Shown here piece by piece: positions 15,542-22,187 of a stretch of 22,187 bases of DNA. A model generated the notes under the pieces. It did no database searches, was not told where the DNA came from, and was given only the letters and a program-made list of their open reading frames with translations. The stretch spans positions 1 to 22,187 of the forward strand of contig CALGTJ010000272.1 of the NCBI GenBank assembly GCA_937901435.1, in the 5' to 3' direction. The DNA comes from an uncultured Rhodobacter sp. GTDB lineage: Bacteria; Pseudomonadota; Alphaproteobacteria; Rhodobacterales; Rhodobacteraceae. The position numbers and the translations under genes are program-made. The stretch's first letter is position 1. The number at the start of each line of letters is the position of its first letter.

Positions 15542-16806
15542 TCTTCTTGCTCCCGCTTAGAGCCCTGATCCGGGCCGAAATCTGCGCCATGCCGGTCCCG
15601 AGGGGCTTTGACCATGACATAATCCAACATCCCGCCGATGCCCTTGGGCGCAAAAAGCGTCACCGCGACAAAGCCGACGCCCAGCAGCACGGTCCACCAG
15701 TCGGTCCATTGCACAACGTAAAAGCCAAGGTTGATGTCGGGCGCGCCGCCGCCTGTGAACCAACTCGACAGCAACGACACGCCCGCTGCCCCAATCACGG
15801 CACCGTACAGCCGCCCCCGCCCACCGATCGCGACCCAGACCGCCAGATAAATCGAGGCGATGGGCGCGATTTCTGCCGGGTTGACGATGCCAGCCTGAGG
15901 ATAATAGAGCGCGCCGGCAATGGCCGCCACCAAGGCCGACAGGGTAAAGATGAACAATTTGTAGCCCTCGACGTTATAGCCAAGAAAGCGCACCCGCGCC
16001 TCGTCGTCGCGGATGCCCTTTATGGCAGACCCGAATTTGCCCGAAACCACCCAAGCCGACAGGACATAGCCTACGCCAAGCGCAACGGCAGAGGCCCAGA
16101 AGAACCAGATCGAGATCGAGGCCTGCGGCACCGCATCAAGTCCTGGGATATTTTGCAGACCCGACAGGCCATTGTTGCCGCGCAAGCCACTGTCATTCTG
16201 GAACAGGTACAGCGACAGGGCCAGCGTCATCGCTTGGGTCAGGATCGACAGGTACACGCCCGACACCCGGCTGCGGAACGCCAGCCAGCCAAAGACAAAG
16301 GCCAGCAGCCCCGGCACCAGCACCACCAGTGCAAGCTGTGCAAACAGGCTATCTGCGAAATACCAGATGATCGGAATTTCGGACCCGCCCACGACCCCGA
16401 AGATCTGCGTGCCGATGGCGTCCGTGATCTCTTGTGGCGTGGCGGGCAGTTCGCCCTGTGCAAGGCTAGTGACGACGATCCCCTTGGTCCGCTCATACAT
16501 CAGCCACATGCCGATGAGATAGCCGCCAAGCCCGAAAAAGGCGAAATGTCCAAGGCTGAGGATCCCGCAATAGCCCCAGACCAGATCCATCGCCAAAGCG
16601 ATCAGGCAAAGGCACAGCGTCTTGCCCAATGTCTTGACGAAAGAGGTCGACAGATACGCGTTGCCCGTCGCCTCGCTCAGGAACGTCACGCCAAGGGTGA
16701 ACAGCGCGAGGATCAGCAGGAACACCAGCACCGAAGGGTTCTGCGCGATAAAGCTTTGGCGTTTGCGGCCAGAGCGCGCGCCTGTGTGGGGTGCGGTATC
16801 AGCCAT
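15538..16806 (-). CDS. urtC: Urea ABC transporter permease UrtC
   Basis: 422 aa LivM-type permease with about ten membrane helices and a short basic N-terminus (GARSGRKRQSF). Family landmarks are WGYCGILSLGHFAFFGLGGYLIGMW and the cytoplasmic coupling stretch IKGIRDDEARVRFLGYNVEGYKL. It forms the channel with UrtB. It starts 3 nt after the urtB stop and overlaps urtD by ATGA. Confidence 0.95.
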   Translation of the reverse strand: MADTAPHTGARSGRKRQSFIAQNPSVLVFLLILALFTLGVTFLSEATGNAYLSTSFVKTLGKTLCLCLIALAMDLVWGYCGILSLGHFAFFGLGGYLIGMWLMYERTKGIVVTSLAQGELPATPQEITDAIGTQIFGVVGGSEIPIIWYFADSLFAQLALVVLVPGLLAFVFGWLAFRSRVSGVYLSILTQAMTLALSLYLFQNDSGLRGNNGLSGLQNIPGLDAVPQASISIWFFWASAVALGVGYVLSAWVVSGKFGSAIKGIRDDEARVRFLGYNVEGYKLFIFTLSALVAAIAGALYYPQAGIVNPAEIAPIASIYLAVWVAIGGRGRLYGAVIGAAGVSLLSSWFTGGGAPDINLGFYVVQWTDWWTVLLGVGFVAVTLFAPKGIGGMLDYVMVKAPRDRHGADFGPDQGSKREQEE

Positions 16807-16809
16807 GGA

Positions 16810-18759
16810 TCACGCCTCTGCCGCGCGACCCTTGAGGGCGATGATACCCTTGGGTCGGAATTGAATGAACAGGATGACAAAGATCACCATATAGGTCTGT
16901 GCGGCCAGCGTGTTGGACGGGTTAAAGAACTCGATCCCCTTTTGCACGAAACCGATCATCGTCGCCCCCGCCAACGTGCCCCAGATATTGCCGACACCGC
17001 CCACAACCACCGTCATAAAGCTTTGCACGATATAGCCGTTGCCAAGCTCTGACGTGACCTGCGCGAACAGACCGATGGCAACCCCGGCGATCCCCGCGAT
17101 GCCAGAGCCAAGGCCAAAGGTCAGCATGTTGATGCGGTCGGTGCGAATGCCCATAGAGGCAGCCATTCGTGGGTTTTGCGTGACGGCGCGTACCTCTAGA
17201 CCTAAACGTGTGCGTTTGAGGATATAGAGCAGCACGACAAAGAAAACTATCGCCAGCACAAATATGGCGATGCGGATATAGCTGATCGAGACCACATCAT
17301 TCAACACCCAAGCGCCGTCCAGCCAACCCGGCGACGTTAGCGGGCGGGCCTGCGTGCCAAAGATGTTCTTGGCCAGTTGTTGCAACGCGATCGAGATACC
17401 AAAGGTGGCGAGGAGCGTTTCCAAGGGGCGGTGATAGAGCCAGCGAATGACCGTGCGTTCCATCACGACACCGGCGGCAAAGGTCACGGCAAAGGCCAGC
17501 GGCAGCGCCACAATCAGCGAGGCGGTGTAGTTCGGGATAAACAGCTGCACCACATAGCCGGTATAGGCCCCCATCATGATGAACTCGCCATGGGCCATAT
17601 TGATGACACCCATCACGCCAAAGGTGATGGCAAGGCCAATGGCGGCAAGGAAATAGATCGACGCCAGAGAGATCCCGTCCAGCAGCAGGTCGGCCATCTG
17701 GTTGGCCGCGACCTTGCGATCAATGGTTTCCAGAGCCGTTGCAGCCGCAGCAGTGATCGTGGGATCCGGCTGGTCGTAGACATTATAGAACCGCGCGCTG
17801 GCGGTTGCGGCAAGACGCTCTGCCAGACTTGGGTTTGCAGGCACAACCCCACTGGCCGCAAGGGCACCGTAGGCCACATCCCGCGCCGCTTCAGTATCAA
17901 GGCTTGCCACGGGGGTGCCAGCCACATTGCCCCCTGCGATATTGGCAATCAGCGCCGCGTTCCGCTCTGCCGAAGAGACGCGCGCAGGGGCAAGGCTATT
18001 GGCGACCAGCAACGCATAGGCGTCCTCCTCGCTCAGCACATCACTGCCGGGGGTCAGGCGCGCGGCGATGTTCAGCCCCTCCGGGGCGGCACCCTGATAG
18101 ACCCTGATCTGCGTCGTCAGGATCGGGTTCAGCGCGGCGCGGGTTTCCAGCGACAGACTGCTTCCAAGCGCTTCGATCGCCTTGACGCGCGCTTCTGCAT
18201 CCTCTTCGAACCGCGCGGTCAACAGCAATTCAAGCCGGGCCTTGCGTAGTTTCAGATCAGGATCCGGGTCATCCACCGCCCGGCGCAGGGCGGCCAGATG
18301 CGAGGCCTCGGGTGCGCGTTCAATCGCCGTGATCGCCTCTTGGCGGCGTGCGGGGTCGGGCGCGGCCAGTTGGAATTGCACCAAAGCGGCGGCGATAACC
18401 CCGCGCACGCCGCTGTTGGGTTTCAAATTGTTCAGATCGCGTTTGTCCGCCTCACCGACAACTGCGCCCGTCTCGATGTCCAGCAAGCTGTAGATGTCAC
18501 CGCCATCTATCTGCGCAAAGAAAAACAGCTTGTCCTCTTTGCGCTGCCAGACCTCTTTTTCACGCCATTTTTCCAGAAAACCGGGTACCGCGTCGTTGTC
18601 GATGGCAATCAGCGCGTCCAGCACCACATCGACCGTCCGGCGCGAGGCTTTGGCGACGTCAGGTTCGTTCTCTTGCAGAACCGCCTGCAACGATTGCGCC
18701 TCTGCGCCACCGCCCAATGAAACCGTCAGCAGAAGGGTCAGCAACAAGGCGCGCAGCAT
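16810..18759 (-). CDS. urtB: Urea ABC transporter permease UrtB with long N-terminal domain
   Basis: 649 aa. A signal peptide (MLRALLLTLLLTVSLGGGAEA, cut near residue 21) leads a periplasmic, helix-rich domain of about 330 residues with HEAT-like stretches (for example EAITAIERAPEASHLAALRRA). The LivH-type permease starts near residue 355 (LLLDGISLASIYFLAAIGLAI) and contains GVINMAHGEFIMMGAYTGY and the coupling region RAVTQNPRMAASMGI. An N-terminal domain is usual in UrtB, but its Ala-rich last third looks like an expansion. The ATG at 18759 is chosen over one 57 nt upstream because only it gives a signal peptide at the N-terminus. Confidence 0.93.
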   Translation of the reverse strand: MLRALLLTLLLTVSLGGGAEAQSLQAVLQENEPDVAKASRRTVDVVLDALIAIDNDAVPGFLEKWREKEVWQRKEDKLFFFAQIDGGDIYSLLDIETGAVVGEADKRDLNNLKPNSGVRGVIAAALVQFQLAAPDPARRQEAITAIERAPEASHLAALRRAVDDPDPDLKLRKARLELLLTARFEEDAEARVKAIEALGSSLSLETRAALNPILTTQIRVYQGAAPEGLNIAARLTPGSDVLSEEDAYALLVANSLAPARVSSAERNAALIANIAGGNVAGTPVASLDTEAARDVAYGALAASGVVPANPSLAERLAATASARFYNVYDQPDPTITAAAATALETIDRKVAANQMADLLLDGISLASIYFLAAIGLAITFGVMGVINMAHGEFIMMGAYTGYVVQLFIPNYTASLIVALPLAFAVTFAAGVVMERTVIRWLYHRPLETLLATFGISIALQQLAKNIFGTQARPLTSPGWLDGAWVLNDVVSISYIRIAIFVLAIVFFVVLLYILKRTRLGLEVRAVTQNPRMAASMGIRTDRINMLTFGLGSGIAGIAGVAIGLFAQVTSELGNGYIVQSFMTVVVGGVGNIWGTLAGATMIGFVQKGIEFFNPSNTLAAQTYMVIFVILFIQFRPKGIIALKGRAAEA

Positions 18760-18782
18760 TGGATATTCCTGGAGGGGGATTA

Positions 18783-18814
18783 GAAAAAGGCGAGGCCCGC
18801 ATGCAGGCCTCGCC
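18783..18814 (-). terminator. Intrinsic-terminator-like hairpin between urtA and urtB
   Basis: On the minus strand a perfect 9-bp stem (GGCGAGGCC and GGCCTCGCC, 18789-18814) with an 8-nt loop is followed at once by TTTTTC (18783-18788). It begins 10 nt after the urtA stop and ends 23 nt before urtB. In an operon this position suggests partial termination or 3'-end protection, giving more binding protein than permease. Confidence 0.85.
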
Positions 18815-18824
18815 AAGGGTCAGA

Positions 18825-20099
18825 TTAGTAGTTCGACTTCAGCTGCACGCAGGTCGAGGTCTCTTTGTTGTACATCCCACAGCCCAGATCTTTCCAGTCA
18901 GAGACCAGAACGGCGCTCTCTGGCAGAAAGTCTGTCCATGCGTCACCGGGGACCTCTGAGGTCTGGCTGATGATGTCAAACTGGCCCTCTGCCGTGATCT
19001 CACCGATCAGGACGGGCTTGGCGAGGTGGTGGTTTGGCAGCATCACAGCCGTGCCCCCGGTCAGGTTCGGAAACTCTTGGCCATACATCGCTGCGCGGAC
19101 CGCATCGACGTCTGTGGTGCCAGCCGCCTCAACCGCGTTCACCCACATGTTGAAGCCGATGTAATGGGCCTCCATCGGGTCGTTGGTCACGCGCTCTTCG
19201 CCCATCTTGGCTTTCCAGGATACGATAAAGCCGGTGTTGGCGTCGGATTCAGCGGACTGAAAGTAGTTCCAGGCGGCGAGGTGACCGACAAGGTTGGTGG
19301 TGTCCAGACCGGACAGTTCTTCTTCACCCACCGAGAAGGCAACGACGGGGATGTCGTCGGCTGACACACCGGCGGCGGCCAGTTCCTTGTAGAACCCGAT
19401 GTTCGCGTCACCGTTAATGGTGGAAATTACGCCGACCTTTTTGCCGTCAGCACCCAACGCGACAACGTCGGCCACAATCTTGGACCAGTCAGAGTGACCG
19501 AAGGGCGTGTAGTTTACGAAGATATCGCTTTCTGGAATGCCTTTGTCCTTGAGGTACTGCTCAAGAATCTTGTTGGTGGTGCGGGGATAGACATAGTCGG
19601 TGCCCAGCAGCGCGAACTTCTCGACACCCAGTTCTTCGAGGAAATAATCGGTGGCAGGGATTGCCTGCTGGTTCGGGGCAGCGCCTGTGTAGAATACGTT
19701 CTTAGAGCTTTCTTCGCCCTCGTATTGCACAGGGTAGAACATCAGACCGTTCAATTCCTCAAGAACCGGCAGTGCGGATTTGCGGCTGACAGAGGTCCAT
19801 GATCCAAAGATCACGTCAACCTCAGAGACGGTCAGCAATTCGCGTGCTTTTTCCGCAAACAGCGGCCAGTCAGAGGCCGGGTCGACCACAACTGCCTCCA
19901 ACTGCTCGCCCAACAGACCGCCTTTTGCGTTCTGCTCGTCGATGAGCATCAGCATGGTGTCCTTCAGCGTCGTTTCAGAGATCGCCATTGTGCCCGACAA
20001 CGAGTGCAGGACGCCAACCTTGATCGGCTCGGCAGCAACAGGAAGTGCCAGGGCACTGATGGTCGCGGCCAAGGCCATTTTACGGGTGATATTAAACAT
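18825..20099 (-). CDS. urtA: Urea ABC transporter substrate-binding protein UrtA
   Basis: 424 aa periplasmic binding protein, type I fold. The signal peptide covers about residues 1-23 (cut near VAA-EP). Family landmarks of UrtA/FmdD are IKVGVLHSLSGTMAISE, FGSWTSVSRKSALPVLE, LMFYPVQYEGEESS and LLGTDYVYPRTTN. It ends with two cysteines (CGMYNKETSTC) that may form a disulfide. The ATG at 20099 has GGAGG 6 nt upstream; the longer open frame adds residues that would spoil the signal peptide. First gene of urtABCDE. Confidence 0.95.
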   Translation of the reverse strand: MFNITRKMALAATISALALPVAAEPIKVGVLHSLSGTMAISETTLKDTMLMLIDEQNAKGGLLGEQLEAVVVDPASDWPLFAEKARELLTVSEVDVIFGSWTSVSRKSALPVLEELNGLMFYPVQYEGEESSKNVFYTGAAPNQQAIPATDYFLEELGVEKFALLGTDYVYPRTTNKILEQYLKDKGIPESDIFVNYTPFGHSDWSKIVADVVALGADGKKVGVISTINGDANIGFYKELAAAGVSADDIPVVAFSVGEEELSGLDTTNLVGHLAAWNYFQSAESDANTGFIVSWKAKMGEERVTNDPMEAHYIGFNMWVNAVEAAGTTDVDAVRAAMYGQEFPNLTGGTAVMLPNHHLAKPVLIGEITAEGQFDIISQTSEVPGDAWTDFLPESAVLVSDWKDLGCGMYNKETSTCVQLKSNY

Positions 20100-20105
20100 G
20101 AATTT

Positions 20106-20110
20106 CCTCC
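20106..20110 (-). promoter_or_regulatory. Ribosome binding site of urtA
   Basis: GGAGG on the minus strand, 6 nt before the ATG at 20099. It decides the start in favour of the form with a clean signal peptide. Confidence 0.85.
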
Positions 20111-20129
20111 AGCAGGGGCGCGCTTGCCT

Positions 20130-20145
20130 TGCACGGCCTTGGCCA
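20130..20145 (-). promoter_or_regulatory. Candidate sigma-54 promoter of urtA
   Basis: The minus strand reads TGGCCAAGGCCGTGCA, with GG and GC separated by 10 nt as in the -24/-12 consensus TGGCACG-N4-TTGCA. The -24 TGGC and most of the -12 TTGCA match, but the inner bases of the first element do not. It would place the start about 19 nt before the urtA ATG. Sigma-54 and NtrC control of urea uptake is known in other bacteria; here it is only a candidate. Confidence 0.3.
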
Positions 20146-20453
20146 CACAAGTAAGGCTGCTCCCCGCAACTTCGCGTTGCAAAAGTGTGGCGACCAGTTC
20201 GATTTCCAGGTCAGCAGGTCGTCACACGCCTTCGTTCTTTTGGCCGAAATATGTCCGGGACCCCAAGGTCAGGCAAAAACAACTGTGCGGCGCGGGGGCG
20301 TGACTTCAAGGACCCTACCAAGGGCGCATGCGCGATCAAAGGTATTTGACTATTTTTTAGGCGATCTGATGGGGTGTGATTAATTATCTGGCGGCCCGCC
20401 AAATGTTGATCGTCTTATCCAGAGGAATACTGCGCAAACCCGAGTCGGGGCGC

Positions 20454-21776
20454 TTAGGCAATCGCCTGTTCGATGGCCAAGGCAAGTTTGTCAGTCAGCG
20501 CGTCCAACTGCGCGTCCTCAATGATGAACGGCGGGGCCAGCAAAATATGATCGCCTTGCCGCCCGTCAATCGTGCCCGCCATCGGATAGCAGATCAGCCC
20601 TGCGTCAAAGGCCGCCTGTTTGAGCCGCACGGCGAGTTTGCGCGATGGGTCAAAGGGCGCTTTGGTCTCTCGATCCGCGACAAGTTCGATACCGCGAAAC
20701 AGGCCCCTCCCCCGAATATCGCCCACATGGGGATGCTGGCCGAACCGCGCCACAAGCCGCGTTTGCAGCTTGTCCCCCTGTTCCTGCACCCGAGAGATCA
20801 ACCCCCTGTTAAGGATCGCGTTGACCACAGCCACACCCGCCGCAGCCGCCACCGGATGACCGAGGTAGGTGTGTCCGTGTTGGAAAAACCCGCTGCCAGC
20901 AGCGATGGTGTCGTAGATTTCAGAGGTGCACAGCATCGCACCAATCGGTTGATACCCCGCGCCCAAGCCCTTGGCGATACACAGAATATCAGGCGCAACG
21001 CCATCTTGTTCACAGGCAAACAACGCACCTGTGCGCCCCATGCCGCACATGACCTCATCGAGGATCAGCAGCACGCCGTATTGATCGCAAATCTCGCGCA
21101 CCCGCCTGAAATAGCCCGGCGCGGCGGTGACCGCCCCCAGCGTCGCGCCCACCACAGGTTCCGCCAAAAAGGCCATGACAGTGTCTGGCCCAAGGCGCAA
21201 AATCTCATCCTCTAACGCCTGCGCGGCGCGCAGACCGTAGGCCTCAAGGCTCTCGCCCTCGTGGCGGTTGCGGTATTCATAGCAGGGCTCAATATGGCTG
21301 ACGTCCAGCAAAAGCGGCGCGAATTGCTGGCGACGCCATTCATTGCCACCCGCACTCAGCGCGCCGATGGTGTTGCCGTGATAGCTTTGCTTGCGCGCGA
21401 TCAGCTTACCCCGCTGCGGCGCGCCGCGTTCGACGTGATACTGCCGCGCCAGCTTTATCGCCGCCTCTGTCGCCTCTGACCCACCAGACACAAGTTAAAC
21501 GCGGTCCAGCGATCCCGGCGCATGGGCGATCAGCAGATCGGCCAGTTCCTCTGCCGGATCAGAGGTGAAAAAGCTGGTATGCGCATAGGCAAGCTTGTCC
21601 AACTGCGCCTTGATCGCCTCGATGACCTCGCTATCGCCATGTCCAAGGCACGACACCGCCGCCCCGCCAGAGGCATCCAGATAGGTCTTGCCCGTCTCGT
21701 CGGTCAGGTAACACCCCTGCCCCCCCACCGCGCGCGGCACATTGGCGTGACAATTGCGGGGAAAGATATGGGACAT
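20454..21776 (-). pseudogene. Class III PLP-dependent aminotransferase, interrupted by an in-frame TAA
   Basis: The frame is 440 codons, normal for class III aminotransferases (aspartate aminotransferase family in common annotation), but codon 94 (21495-21497) is TAA. The N-terminal part has YLDASGGAAVSCLGHGD; directly after the stop come LVSGGSEATEAA (PLP phosphate region), ILDEVMCGMGRTG (D240) and AKGLGAGYQPIGA (PLP Lys269). The segment reads LDRV-stop-LVSGGSEA, where the family usually has an aromatic residue, so TAT or TAC to TAA is the simplest origin. There is no frameshift and the rest looks conserved. The first fragment has no active site. The substrate is not identifiable. It starts 24 nt after the aroQ stop with AAAGGA upstream, probably in one operon. 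Confidence 0.88.
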
Positions 21777-21800
21777 GGGATGATCCTTTCCTAAGTGGGG

Positions 21801-22187
21801 CTAGCCGAGAAGAATCGCGATCCGATGCAGGGCAAAGCCATAGCCATCGGTGCCGCACCCCGCGATCACCGCATCCGCGCGCCCCGACACAAAGGAATGA
21901 TGGCGGAAGGCCTCGCGTTTGTGGATGTTAGAGATATGCACCTCCATCACGATCCCGTCAAAGGCGTTCAGCGCATCAAGGATCGCCACAGAGGTATGCG
22001 AATAGGCCCCCGGATTGATCACGATTGCGCCCGCTTTGGTACGCGCTTCCTGAATCCAGTCGACAAGCTGCCCCTCATGGTTGCTTTGCATCGCGCGCAC
22101 CTCGAGACCCAGATCCGCAGCGATTGCCGTGCTTTTCGCCTCGACATCGGCAAGGGTCTCTGCCCCATAAATCTCTGGCTGGCGCTG
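21801..22187 (-). CDS. aroQ: 3-dehydroquinate dehydratase, type II (5' end outside window)
   Basis: The last 128 residues of AroQ, which dehydrates 3-dehydroquinate in the shikimate pathway (or in quinate use). Landmarks are RQPEIYG at the window edge, then [26 protein letters not shown] (with the catalytic-region Asn and the conserved His), and [19 protein letters not shown], all typical of the type II dodecameric enzyme. The first roughly 15-20 residues, including the catalytic Tyr loop start, lie beyond the window. It is followed closely by the aminotransferase on the same strand. Confidence 0.95.
   Translation of the reverse strand, partial: QRQPEIYGAETLADVEAKSTAIAADLGLEVRAMQSNHEGQLVDWIQEARTKAGAIVINPGAYSHTSVAILDALNAFDGIVMEVHISNIHKREAFRHHSFVSGRADAVIAGCGTDGYGFALHRIAILLG

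Larger units (their letters stand above)
20100..20453. other. Intergenic region with urtA upstream signals
   Basis: This 354-nt gap has no convincing gene. Small open frames on both strands (such as minus 20211-20402) have no ribosome binding site or family resemblance. It holds the urtA ribosome binding site, a sigma-54-like motif at 20130-20145, and two palindromes: GCGCATGCGC (20324-20333) and TGGCGG-C-CCGCCA (20389-20401). No good sigma-70 promoter or NtrC-type TGCAC-N-GTGCA site was recognised by eye. Confidence 0.6.

Noticed and set aside
15547..17052. A 501-codon open frame on the + strand opposite urtC
   Set aside because: Its product is rich in Arg, His, Gln and Asp without any fold pattern, as expected for the antisense of G+C-rich hydrophobic coding sequence; urtC on the other strand is certain.
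20324..20401. Palindromes GCGCATGCGC and TGGCGGCCCGCCA as regulatory sites
   Set aside because: Short G+C-rich palindromes are common by chance in such genomes, and they lie over 220 nt from the urtA start; noted in the region entry but not claimed as operators.
20211..20402. A 63-codon minus-strand open frame in the gap upstream of urtA
   Set aside because: No ribosome binding site, no recognisable features, and composition like the non-coding gap.
1918..21497. Reading TAG or TAA as a sense codon (recoding) to explain the split genes
   Set aside because: Both codons end several intact genes of normal length in the same window, and neither site has a visible recoding structure such as a SECIS-like element (which would in any case need TGA).
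1..22187. CRISPR arrays, tRNA or rRNA genes, insertion sequences, attachment sites
   Set aside because: No regularly spaced repeats longer than the 8-mers before arginase, no transposase-like frames with terminal repeats, and no cloverleaf-like stretch in the few short gaps.

Overview
The window reads as chromosomal DNA from a marine alphaproteobacterium of the Rhodobacterales (Roseobacter-like). The grounds are the gene order fnrL-ccoNOQP-ccoGHIS as known from Rhodobacter, FnrL-type cysteines and FNR boxes, G+C-rich codon use, ATGA-coupled operons, and the pairing of an Lrp-type regulator with arginase and ornithine cyclodeaminase. No tRNA, rRNA, phage, transposon or CRISPR signal was seen. 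The species assignment is inference.

Region 1 (about 1-9776) is micro-oxic respiration. A DMT-family exporter on the + strand faces a minus-strand block: fnrL (oxygen-sensing regulator), ccoNOQP (cbb3 oxidase subunits) and ccoGHIS (assembly and copper supply). Each ccoNOQP and ccoG promoter carries the same perfect FNR box, followed after exactly 33 nt by the same 11-mer. ccoS is only 47 codons long. ccoI, the copper P-type ATPase, is interrupted by one in-frame TAG, so as written the pathway lacks its copper pump.

Region 2 (9849-14032) holds a Gfo/Idh/MocA oxidoreductase, a short IMPACT-domain protein, an Lrp/AsnC regulator, and a divergent arginase-ornithine cyclodeaminase pair (arginine to ornithine plus urea, then ornithine to proline plus ammonia). 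The regulator-arginase gap holds three GCATTTYG direct repeats spaced exactly 21 bp apart.

Region 3 (14102-20099) is a complete urea ABC transporter, urtABCDE, on the minus strand. It has a terminator-like hairpin between urtA and urtB and a possible sigma-54 promoter before urtA. Next to arginase it may recapture urea; no urease gene is in view.

Region 4 (20454-22187) holds a class III aminotransferase interrupted by one in-frame TAA and the 3' part of aroQ.

I found no clearly new multi-gene system. The points most worth checking are the two single-codon nonsense disruptions, the duplicated FNR promoter architecture with a possible long-range RNA pairing over the ccoG ribosome binding site, and the 21-bp-phased repeats before arginase.
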